A stretch of DNA of 23,154 nt from SMTZ1-83 sp048884925 (GTDB lineage: Archaea; Asgardarchaeota; Thorarchaeia; Thorarchaeales; Thorarchaeaceae), in NCBI GenBank assembly GCA_048884925.1, contig JBHLQK010000020.1, positions 1-23,154 of the forward strand, given 5' to 3'. Shown here in pieces: positions 1 to 7,644 of the stretch (positions within the stretch are counted from its first letter, which is position 1; each line of letters opens with the position of its first letter). Made by a program: the position numbers and the translations under genes. The notes under the pieces were generated by a model that worked only from the letters and a program-made list of their open reading frames with translations, did no database searches and was not told the origin of the DNA.

Positions 1-720
1 AAATCAGGAATAATGAAGGCAACCACTGGAACTGGCACCTTTGTTACCACTCATACAGACGAATATGTTGAAGATCCCTACGTAATGTATAGCAATCCTG
101 GCGCAATTGAAGGGACTTGGATTTTGGAGGGAGTCCTTCCGGGGACTGGGTGGGCGTTCAAATGGTATCGTGATCAATTCTATGAAGCAAAAGGCAATGA
201 AAACATCTTCGAGTTGATGGAATCCTCGGCGAAGGATGTGTCAGCAGGCAGTGATGGGCTTGTGTTCTTTCCATTCATGGCGTTTACAAAGGGCATTATC
301 TACAATCTAGGCTTTGACCACACAAAAGCCCATCTCGCTCGAGCCATAATGGAGGGCAATGGATATGGAATCCAGTTCTATGCCCAAACAATGGAGGTCA
401 TGCTTGACCAGAAATTCAGCGAGCTCAGACTCGATGGGGGTGGAGCTAACTCACCACTCTGGCGACAGATTATTTCCGATTGTACTAACAAGACGGTTGT
501 CCTACCGCGCGCTCGTGACTCTACAGTTATCGGTGCCGCAATGATTGCTGCGGTAGGTTCTGGAGTGTATGGGTCATTTGATGAAGCCTTTGATAACATG
601 TATCATGTTGAGGAGAAAAGGCAGCCAATTCCCGAGAATGTAAAAGTCTATGAAGAGCGATTTGAGGTGTTTAACAAGCTTATTCTGGCAGAGCTCTCTA
701 CGCTACTAGCGCATTATTGA
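1..720 (+). CDS. FGGY-family carbohydrate/polyol kinase, C-terminal part (5' end outside window)
   Basis: The frame is open from base 1, and residues KSGI precede the first ATG at 13, so the gene starts upstream of the window. What remains is the C-terminal ATPase-fold domain of an FGGY kinase: the phosphate-binding stretch TTGTGTF at the start, the EGxxxGTGWAFKWYRD region, LARAIMEGNGYG, the family signature LDGGGANSPLWRQI near residue 140, and GAAMIAA near residue 175. These enzymes transfer phosphate from ATP to a sugar or polyol. The glycerol-3-phosphate dehydrogenase genes downstream make glycerol a natural substrate guess, but the sequence looks closer to xylulokinase-type members than to GlpK, so the substrate is open. 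The loop that usually contains a GERxPxxDP-like segment between the FFPF strand and the ARGxxxGL-equivalent is missing or very short. The stop lies 39 bases before glpA. Confidence 0.85.
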   Translation, partial: KSGIMKATTGTGTFVTTHTDEYVEDPYVMYSNPGAIEGTWILEGVLPGTGWAFKWYRDQFYEAKGNENIFELMESSAKDVSAGSDGLVFFPFMAFTKGIIYNLGFDHTKAHLARAIMEGNGYGIQFYAQTMEVMLDQKFSELRLDGGGANSPLWRQIISDCTNKTVVLPRARDSTVIGAAMIAAVGSGVYGSFDEAFDNMYHVEEKRQPIPENVKVYEERFEVFNKLILAELSTLLAHY

Positions 721-759
721 AGGCTGAGAGATCAATGGTCAAGCACAGAACTTTGCACT

Positions 760-2433
760 ATGGTCGTGAACACTATGAGTGATTCAGGCTTTGATGTCAT
801 TGTAATTGGCGGAGGTAGTACTGGAACAGCAGTGACTAGAGATTGCGCGCTCAGAGGACTTAAGACTCTGCTTCTTGAACGCGATGACATTGCTTCTGCG
901 ACAGTGGGCACATGTGCAGGAATGATATCCTCAGGTCTGAAGTATATGGATGAACCTGAAATCGTGGACATGTGCTCTGAAGAAGTAGTCCATCTAAATC
1001 GCATAGCTCGTCATATCATCATCAAGAATCCTATTCTGACTCCAATTCTAGAGCTCAGCGATCTCTCAACAGGTGGTAATTTCGCTGCCGAATACTCAAA
1101 ACGGGCTGAATCTCGGGATGTCCCACCAGTGCTTTTCCTTGAGCCTGAGGATGCCCTTGAAATCGAGCCGCTTCTGAATCCAGATTTAATCTCGAGCATG
1201 TATTTTGAGGAATACTTCATTGATCCATTCAGGCTTTGTCTTCTTCAAGCGCTCGATGCACGAGAGAACGGTGCTGTAATCAAAACCTACTCTGAAGTTG
1301 TTGACATTGTTACGAGGGATGGTGCCATCGAGAGTGTCACATACTATAATCGCATAACAGGTGAAATCGAAAGCGCAGCCACAAAGACCGTCATTAATGC
1401 AGGAGGTCCTTGGGCTCATACTCTCGCTGCACTAGCTGGAGCTAAACTTGACCTGCGCCTGAATAAGGGAGCTCATGTAATCCTAGATAGGAGAGTTGTA
1501 AATGTGGGGATTATTGCGAAAGCGGTGGATGGACGCATGATTTACCTATTCCCACATGAGAACACCACTCTGCTTGGAACAACAGCTCTTGATACATGGG
1601 AGGACCCTGATACCCTTGTCGCAACACACGATGAAATCGAATACCTATTGAAAAGCATGGAATGGGTAATTCCCTCAATAAGAGAGGCTCGAATAATCCG
1701 TACAATGGAGGGAGTGAGACCTCTTGTGCCTACCTGGAAGGTGCCAGAGGGTAAGGTCACAAGAGGATATGAAGTGATTGATCATGAGTCTGATGGTATC
1801 TCAGGTATGGTAAGTTTCACAGGCGGAAAGCTTGTCATGTGTAGGCATATGGCTGAGGCAGCCACAGATCTAATCTGTCAAAAGCTGAATATTGACGCAA
1901 AATGCACCACGCAGGAATTGCCTCTCCCAGGAATGGAATCTGATGTAGATGTCCTCTCACTTGCAAAGGACTATAATCTCTCTCGGCATGCAATGGAGAG
2001 GATGAGGGCTCGTCGTGGAACCCAGATGATTGAGGTTCTCGACCTTATTAAGGAGCACTCAGAATGGAGAACTACAGTATGTACATGTGAACCTGTGATT
2101 GAGGCTGAGATTCGATACTCCATAAGGAATGAGTTTCCTCAGACATTGAATGATCTTAGGCGGCGCGTGCGACTCGGAACAGGACCCTGCCAAGGAACCT
2201 TTTGCACATACAAAGCGGCAGCGATTCTGGCTGATGAACTCGATTTGACCGGAGAAGATTATCTATTGGATATATTGGACTTCCGGGCTGAACGTTGGAA
2301 AGGGATTAGGCCTCCTATGAGAGGAGTTCAGCTTGCCCAGGAGGAAGTTGCACAAGGACTCTATGCATGTGTTGGCAATCTTGACCAGATAGAAACCGAA
2401 TACAATCCAAAACCTTGGGAGGATGCGACCTAG
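760..2433 (+). CDS. glpA: Anaerobic glycerol-3-phosphate dehydrogenase, FAD subunit A (GlpA-like)
   Basis: This is a flavoprotein subunit that oxidises sn-glycerol 3-phosphate to dihydroxyacetone phosphate. The N-terminus has the FAD dinucleotide fold (VIVIGGGSTGTA, glycines at residues 17-22). The DAO-type core keeps the residues expected for phosphate and substrate binding: His in LNKGAH, Arg in MEGVRPL, Arg in VTRGY and Lys in FTGGKL. The C-terminus has a BFD-like [2Fe-2S] domain with CTC at 441-443 and CQGTFC at 477-482, as in full-length bacterial GlpA. Length (557 aa, or 552 aa from the ATG at 775) fits the family. In the early substrate loop the usual HSGARY-type motif reads SSGLKY. 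Neither candidate start has a convincing Shine-Dalgarno; 775 (MSDSGFD) is a reasonable alternative. glpB begins directly after the stop. The subunit is expected to work with GlpB and GlpC. Confidence 0.93.
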   Translation: MVVNTMSDSGFDVIVIGGGSTGTAVTRDCALRGLKTLLLERDDIASATVGTCAGMISSGLKYMDEPEIVDMCSEEVVHLNRIARHIIIKNPILTPILELSDLSTGGNFAAEYSKRAESRDVPPVLFLEPEDALEIEPLLNPDLISSMYFEEYFIDPFRLCLLQALDARENGAVIKTYSEVVDIVTRDGAIESVTYYNRITGEIESAATKTVINAGGPWAHTLAALAGAKLDLRLNKGAHVILDRRVVNVGIIAKAVDGRMIYLFPHENTTLLGTTALDTWEDPDTLVATHDEIEYLLKSMEWVIPSIREARIIRTMEGVRPLVPTWKVPEGKVTRGYEVIDHESDGISGMVSFTGGKLVMCRHMAEAATDLICQKLNIDAKCTTQELPLPGMESDVDVLSLAKDYNLSRHAMERMRARRGTQMIEVLDLIKEHSEWRTTVCTCEPVIEAEIRYSIRNEFPQTLNDLRRRVRLGTGPCQGTFCTYKAAAILADELDLTGEDYLLDILDFRAERWKGIRPPMRGVQLAQEEVAQGLYACVGNLDQIETEYNPKPWEDAT

Positions 2434-3831
2434 ATGAACGCTACTCCAGATGTCCTGGTCATAGGCGGCGGAATGGCTGGCATTGTGGCGGGAACAATCG
2501 CAGCTGAGAATGGTCTTGAAGTCCTAGTGATAAGAACTGGTCAGAGTGCCACGGCATATTCATCTGGTGCCATAGATATCGCAGGATATCCGCCTGAGGG
2601 TCTTGCCATCAAGGAGTATTTCCCCGAGATTGAAGTGCCTTTCAAAACCCCTATTGACGGATTACGTGTAATCTTGAGTTTATATCCATTTCATCCATAC
2701 GGAATAATTGGATTAAAGGCGGAAGCCGACAAGTCAATTGAATACGTGATTGCCCATGTGAGTGAATCGATATCTTGGTTGAAGGAGCGATTAGCTGGAT
2801 CTTGCGCCGCTCTTGTTGGCGATTTTGATAGGAATATATTTCCAATAACCGCCTTAGGAACTACAAAACCAACATGTCTGCTCCAAGAAACGATGTGGTC
2901 TGATACTCTGAGCGCCGACCCCGATAATGTACTCATCTTCGCTGGGTTTTCTGGGCATTCTGAATTCGATGCGCAGTCAGCCATGAGAGCATATCTCGAG
3001 AACCAGCTACGTACTGGTATGTCGCCCCACAAGATAGGGCACTGCGAGGTGAGAATTGCCCCATTTGGGAAGCCATACAATATATCATCAATAGAACTCG
3101 CCAGGCACTTTGACCATGAAGAGTCTGTAGATAATCTTTCTACTGCCCTAAAGACACACGTGGACCAACTAGGTGCCACTCATGTTGCAGTACCGCCAGT
3201 TCTTGGCATTGAACAGGCATCACGGAATCGGGCTCAGATACGGAAGGAGCTCGGAGTAGAGGTTTTTGAGCTTATTTCGCTGCCCCCCTCTGTCCCAGGA
3301 TTCAGACTTCAAAGAGCGATGGACAGAGTATTCAAGAAAGCTGGAGGAACACTTCTCATTGGACATCAAGCTAAATCTGCCATTATCAAGAATGATATGG
3401 TTAGGAGTATCGTCGCCCGGAGCCCTCGTCGAGAAGTTACCATTTCTCCCAAGACAATCGTACTTGCTCCCGGGAAATTTATAGGAGGCGGACTAGAAGC
3501 TGACGAAACTGGCATCAGAGAAACTTTGTTCAATATAATGCCAGTTACTTCTAGTCTTTACTCGGCAGAGGATGCACGTCCTGCAAACCATACAAACATT
3601 TTCTCGCTTTCTCCAGATGGTCATGCCCTTTTTGCTGCTGGTTTGGCTGTTGATATGGATTTCCGGCCAATCGATGCCGACGGTATTGAACATGCCAAGA
3701 ATCTCTATTGTGCTGGGTCGATTCTGGCCAAATACAACTACTCAATGGAAAAGAATGGATTAGGTGTTGCCTTGAACACAGGTCTTGCTGCAGGTCGAAA
3801 TGCAGCGAAAATGGTAAAGGAGGCGATTTAG
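2434..3831 (+). CDS. glpB: Anaerobic glycerol-3-phosphate dehydrogenase subunit B (GlpB-like)
   Basis: This is the second flavoprotein-fold subunit of the GlpABC complex. It has an N-terminal dinucleotide-binding motif (VLVIGGGMAG, residues 7-16) followed by SSGAIDIAGY, which is characteristic of GlpB. The C-terminus has a typical succinate-dehydrogenase-like FAD closure (GSILAKYNYSMEKNGLGVALNTG, not quoted further). In the known complex this subunit links the catalytic GlpA to the Fe-S subunit GlpC. The ATG at 2434 directly follows the glpA stop, and GGAGGATG inside the end of glpA supplies the ribosome site. The end of this gene carries AAAGGAGG, which serves the GTG start of glpC immediately after its stop, so the three genes are translationally linked. 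At 465 aa it is somewhat longer than the usual bacterial protein of about 420 aa. Confidence 0.88.
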   Translation: MNATPDVLVIGGGMAGIVAGTIAAENGLEVLVIRTGQSATAYSSGAIDIAGYPPEGLAIKEYFPEIEVPFKTPIDGLRVILSLYPFHPYGIIGLKAEADKSIEYVIAHVSESISWLKERLAGSCAALVGDFDRNIFPITALGTTKPTCLLQETMWSDTLSADPDNVLIFAGFSGHSEFDAQSAMRAYLENQLRTGMSPHKIGHCEVRIAPFGKPYNISSIELARHFDHEESVDNLSTALKTHVDQLGATHVAVPPVLGIEQASRNRAQIRKELGVEVFELISLPPSVPGFRLQRAMDRVFKKAGGTLLIGHQAKSAIIKNDMVRSIVARSPRREVTISPKTIVLAPGKFIGGGLEADETGIRETLFNIMPVTSSLYSAEDARPANHTNIFSLSPDGHALFAAGLAVDMDFRPIDADGIEHAKNLYCAGSILAKYNYSMEKNGLGVALNTGLAAGRNAAKMVKEAI

Positions 3832-5067
3832 GTGACAGAAGAAGAGGCATTTGAGTTCGTGAAGCATACCCTCAAGAAAGAACGAATCACTCCTTATCGC
3901 AAGGATGAAATTAAAACTGTTCATTCAGTCGAAGATTGCATCAACTGTGGTCTCTGTATCAACCATTGTCCTGTTGTCGCTGCAGTTGGAGTTGATCGCT
4001 TCACAGGACCAAGAAGCATAGCTGTAGAACTCAGTCGTTCTCCTCCGGAGTTCTGGTCCACAGCGGATAAGGTGTATCTCTGCACAGGTTGCGGGACTTG
4101 CAGAGAAGTCTGTCCAAAGAACGTCAATGTTCCCGAAGTGGTCAATCTTGTTAGAGCAAGAATCTTCGAGCATCGTCCTGACTTAGTTCCGAAAGGCCTC
4201 CATTTGGTCCGCGAAATCATTTTGGAACATAACCTAGCATTCGAGCCGTGGGAAGACCCTGAAGAGAAGGTGCAGAGTCGTGATGTACGACTTGAACGTT
4301 TGGGAATTCCCTACGTGGAGGATATTATCAAAATAGGAGCCGAGGTCCTATTCTATCCTGGCTGCCAAGCTGAAGAGCGATCTCAAGAGGTAAGAGAGGC
4401 AGCAAAGGTGGTTCTCAGCTCCTTTGATGTTGACTATACACTACTTGATGAAATGAGCTGTTGTGGCTTGCCATCCGAACTCATGGGTGATGATGAAACC
4501 TCCCGGAAACTCTCCGCGCTACTCAAGGAGAAAATTGAAGCGGTTGGAATCAAGAAAGTCGTGACAACTTGTGCAGGCTGTACATCCAGGCTCTCTGAAA
4601 TCAGCCTACGTGACAATTGGGATATTCCAGTCTATCACATGGTTGAGTATCTGGCTGAAGAGGTTGGACTCGATCACCTAAGTGAAGCTCTTGGTTCTAC
4701 CAGCGAATTTAGTGATATCATAGTGACTGTACATGATCCTTGTCATCTCATTAGGCACACATCTCGTCGAACAATGGAGGATGCAATCGAAATTCTCAAA
4801 GTTATTGACGGTGTAAAGGTCGTCATATCAGAAGCCGAGGACTCATGCTGCGGAGGTGGAGGTTTGGTAGCATATCATTCAAAGGATGTCGCAGATGCAG
4901 TTGTTCAGGAGAATTTGATTGCCATTAACAAGACGGGAGCAGACAGAATGGTGGCACCTTGCCCCCTCTGTACTGCACAGATTGAGGATAACTTGTTCAG
5001 AAACGGAAGTTCGGTTGAGGTAGACGACCTCATGGTCTTCATCGCAAAAAGACTGCCTAAAAAGTGA
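3832..5067 (+). CDS. glpC: Anaerobic glycerol-3-phosphate dehydrogenase Fe-S subunit C (GlpC-like)
   Basis: This is an electron-transfer subunit that would take electrons from GlpAB. Two 4Fe-4S sites sit at the N-terminus: Cys 36, 39, 42, 46 (CINCGLCINHCP) and Cys 84, 87, 90, 94 (CTGCGTCREVCP). Two CCG domains follow, the first with YPGC, MSCCG and TTCAGC, the second with HDPCH, DSCCGGGG and APCPLC; these are the cysteine-rich modules shared by GlpC, GlcF and HdrB/D. It has no transmembrane segment, so if electrons go to the membrane quinone pool the contact must be peripheral or through another protein. The start is GTG, placed directly after the glpB stop with AAAGGAGG seven to nine bases upstream. 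The stop is seven bases before the next start. Confidence 0.92.
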   Translation: MTEEEAFEFVKHTLKKERITPYRKDEIKTVHSVEDCINCGLCINHCPVVAAVGVDRFTGPRSIAVELSRSPPEFWSTADKVYLCTGCGTCREVCPKNVNVPEVVNLVRARIFEHRPDLVPKGLHLVREIILEHNLAFEPWEDPEEKVQSRDVRLERLGIPYVEDIIKIGAEVLFYPGCQAEERSQEVREAAKVVLSSFDVDYTLLDEMSCCGLPSELMGDDETSRKLSALLKEKIEAVGIKKVVTTCAGCTSRLSEISLRDNWDIPVYHMVEYLAEEVGLDHLSEALGSTSEFSDIIVTVHDPCHLIRHTSRRTMEDAIEILKVIDGVKVVISEAEDSCCGGGGLVAYHSKDVADAVVQENLIAINKTGADRMVAPCPLCTAQIEDNLFRNGSSVEVDDLMVFIAKRLPKK

Positions 5068-5074
5068 GGGGTGA

Positions 5075-6499
5075 ATGTTGGACGCTAAGGTTAGGACTAA
5101 GCTTGTGAAGCGGATAGAATCCATTGTAGGATCTGATAACGTTACAACTCAAACAACTGATGTGATTCTTAATGCTCATGATGCGTGGCCCCTTAGTGAG
5201 GCAAAGATTCGTGCTGGCGAAGCTCTACCGCTTGCAGATCTAATCGTCTTTCCTGTATCCACTGAGGAAGTTTCTCAAGTGCTGATGATAGCAAATGAGA
5301 TGAAGATTCCAGTAATTCCTGTGGGAGGTGGAGCAGGAATATGTGGTGGAACCCTTCCAATATATGGGGGAATGCAGCTCGACCTTAAACGGATGGATAA
5401 GATTCTCAGCATTGACCATGAATCCCTCTTAGTCAGAGTACAATCTGGTGTCGTTGGAATTGATTTGGAAGAAGCCGTAAATCGCCATGGCTATACAATG
5501 GGACATACTCCAACGTCCCTTAGAGCATCAAACGTTGGAGGTTTTATTGCGACACGATCGGGAGGATCACTCTCATCCCTATATGGAAAGATTGAGGACT
5601 TGACTCTCGGACTCGAGGTTGTATTGGCTGATGGCAGTGTGATTAGTACAAAAGCTGTTCCCAGGCATTCTGTTGGACCTGATTTAAGACAGATCTTTAT
5701 CGGTTCTGAGGGTACTCTTGGTGTCATTACAGAAGCGACCCTGCGTATGTTTCCAATACCAGAGGAGCGCCGATTTAGAAGTATGGCGTTGAAAGACGTG
5801 CACAGCGGACTTACAGCAATTAGACGAATCTTCCGACACACGACACCATCGCTAGTTCGTCTCTACGATCCAATTGACACCGCAATGTTCGTTGCAAATC
5901 ATTTCGATGTTGATGATGGTGATTGTATGTTGATGCTGGGATTTGATGGCACTCATGCTGAAAACAATCTGGCGGAGGCGAAATCTGTAGAGATATGTCT
6001 ATCACACGGAGCCAAGGACTACGGTGAGGGGCCTTCAAAGAGGTGGTGGGAACACCGATATGATATGTACTATCCAAATAGTTTCACCACGTCTGGATAC
6101 GCTATAGGTGACACAATTGACATTGTGGCAACCTATGACAAATTGGAGAATGTCTACCATGCGATGAAGGCTGCGATGGAAGCACATAATGCGATTGTAT
6201 TGTCTCACTTTTCTCATATGTATCAAAATGGCGGCAGCATCTACATGATTTTCTACACAAATCAGCCTGATGCAGAAACCGCTTGGGCTACCTATCGAAG
6301 AATATGGGATGATGGCGTAGCTGCATGTCTTAAAGAGGGTGGCACTATGAGCCATCAACATGGAGTCGGTTTGTCGAGAACGACCTATACCGAAGGCGAG
6401 ATGGGATCCGCTTTTGATGTTCTAAAGCGCATCAAGAAGGTTCTTGATCCTAATGGGATAATGAATCCCGGAAAGCTCGGATTGGGGGTACGAAAGTGA
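5075..6499 (+). CDS. FAD-linked oxidase of the VAO/GlcD family, alkyl-DHAP synthase-like
   Basis: This is a VAO/PCMH-type flavoprotein. The FAD-binding half has IPVGGGAGICGG (around residues 85-97), GGFIATRSGGS, GKIEDLTLGLE and the pyrophosphate-contact loop GSEGTLGVITEA. The C-terminal cap has GxGPSKRWWEHRY, a SHFSHMYQNGGSIY segment, SHQHGVGLSR and the closing LDPNGIMNPGKLG. Glycolate and D-lactate oxidases (GlcD type) share the first half. The WxxxR, SHxSHxY and H(H/Q)HGVG elements look more like alkyldihydroxyacetonephosphate synthase (AGPS). It could therefore oxidise a 2-hydroxyacid and pass electrons to the Fe-S protein encoded next, or act on DHAP-derived substrates made by GlpABC; the sequence alone does not decide. 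The ATG lies after GAGGGGTG. Its TGA stop overlaps the GTG start of the next gene by four bases, which favours a physical partnership. Confidence 0.85.
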   Translation: MLDAKVRTKLVKRIESIVGSDNVTTQTTDVILNAHDAWPLSEAKIRAGEALPLADLIVFPVSTEEVSQVLMIANEMKIPVIPVGGGAGICGGTLPIYGGMQLDLKRMDKILSIDHESLLVRVQSGVVGIDLEEAVNRHGYTMGHTPTSLRASNVGGFIATRSGGSLSSLYGKIEDLTLGLEVVLADGSVISTKAVPRHSVGPDLRQIFIGSEGTLGVITEATLRMFPIPEERRFRSMALKDVHSGLTAIRRIFRHTTPSLVRLYDPIDTAMFVANHFDVDDGDCMLMLGFDGTHAENNLAEAKSVEICLSHGAKDYGEGPSKRWWEHRYDMYYPNSFTTSGYAIGDTIDIVATYDKLENVYHAMKAAMEAHNAIVLSHFSHMYQNGGSIYMIFYTNQPDAETAWATYRRIWDDGVAACLKEGGTMSHQHGVGLSRTTYTEGEMGSAFDVLKRIKKVLDPNGIMNPGKLGLGVRK

Positions 6500-7614
6500 T
6501 TGAGCCAGAAGTAATCCCGAGTCTGGTTCGGATGTGTAGCGCTTGCCCAAAAATGTGCAGACACGTTTGCCCTACCTTCTTTGCGTGGCGATCCGACTCG
6601 CCAACACCTCATGGACGAGCTCTATTAATCCATCAAGAAATCATTGGAACTAGACATTTGGATGAAAGAGGAATTGAGGTCTTGTACCAATGTCTAGAAT
6701 GCACACATTGTTTGACTTGGTGTTTGCCTGAGATTGACATAGCAGAGATAGTGGAGCAATATCGAACTAGGATTGTGCAGGATGGAAAGCACCCTGTTGG
6801 CCTGAATTCAATGGTATCGAATGTGATGGAACATCATAATCCATTTGGCGAGCCTCACGGCGAAAGGAGCAATTGGGCTAATGTTCCTTCGACTAATGGA
6901 AAGAGGATTGCCTACTTCACTGGATGCACTTCAGCATATAGAGAGAAGGATATTATGGGGAGCACTGTCAAACTCCTATCTTCGTTGGGTTTGGATGTTG
7001 TGCTCCCTGATGAGTGGTGTTGCGGCTCCCCATTGCTTAGAACGGGTTTTATTGAAGAAGCTCTCAAGCAAGCGCGTCATAATGTAGAAGTCCTAAACTC
7101 CCTTGATGTTGAAGAAATAGTCACAACCTGTCCGGGCTGCCTTCGAGTTCTGAGAAACGACTACGCATCGTATGGACTAAAACTCGAGGTGCCAGTGAAA
7201 CACCTCAGCGAGTTTTTATACGCTCGGATTAATCACTTGAAGACTGCGAATATTGAAGGGAAAGTTACATACCATGACCCATGTCATTTGGGCAGGCATA
7301 TGGGGATCTATGATGCGCCTCGCAATGTAATACGAGCAGTCACCGGTAGAGACATTGTCGAAATGGAGCGTCATGCTGAAAATGCTATGTGCTGTGGCAA
7401 TGGTGCTGGAATGAGGCTTCTATGGCCAGAGAAAGCCAAGTTGATTGGAGCTGAACGCGTTCGTCAAGCTAGGGACATAGCTGCTGATGTTCTTGTGACT
7501 GCATGTCCTTTTTGCAAGAATCTGCTAGCAGCTCAGTCCGATGACGAGATGATAGTTGTGGACCTTCCTGAGCTCGTCATGATGGCTTTAGATGGTGAGA
7601 AGGTACACAAGTGA
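6496..7614 (+). CDS. Second Fe-S/CCG electron-transfer protein (GlpC/GlcF/HdrD-like)
   Basis: This is a second cysteine-rich electron carrier, 372 aa. The first cluster site has unusual spacing, C-x2-C-x3-C-x3-CP (Cys 14, 17, 21, 25). The second is the regular C-x2-C-x2-C-x3-C (Cys 66, 69, 72, 76). Two CCG domains follow: FTGC, EWCCG, TTCPGC, then HDPCH, AMCCGNG, TACPFC. The arrangement matches GlcF and GlpC subunits and the catalytic part of heterodisulfide reductase. The GTG start overlaps the preceding FAD oxidase stop (GTGA), so this protein is most likely that oxidase's electron acceptor, as GlcF is for GlcD. It has no membrane helix. It is not a duplicate of the glpC product upstream: the first cluster spacing differs and the linkers are unlike. 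Confidence 0.88.
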   Translation: MIEPEVIPSLVRMCSACPKMCRHVCPTFFAWRSDSPTPHGRALLIHQEIIGTRHLDERGIEVLYQCLECTHCLTWCLPEIDIAEIVEQYRTRIVQDGKHPVGLNSMVSNVMEHHNPFGEPHGERSNWANVPSTNGKRIAYFTGCTSAYREKDIMGSTVKLLSSLGLDVVLPDEWCCGSPLLRTGFIEEALKQARHNVEVLNSLDVEEIVTTCPGCLRVLRNDYASYGLKLEVPVKHLSEFLYARINHLKTANIEGKVTYHDPCHLGRHMGIYDAPRNVIRAVTGRDIVEMERHAENAMCCGNGAGMRLLWPEKAKLIGAERVRQARDIAADVLVTACPFCKNLLAAQSDDEMIVVDLPELVMMALDGEKVHK

Positions 7615-7644
7615 AGACAAATTAAGGCGCATACTACATTGGAC

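Noticed and set aside
2691..3179. 162-codon reverse-strand open frame inside glpB
   Set aside because: Lies wholly within a well-supported gene, has no recognisable domain and composition expected of an antisense shadow.
5491..5841. 116-codon reverse open frame in the FAD oxidase gene
   Set aside because: Antisense to the FAD-binding half; no ribosome site or promoter of its own.
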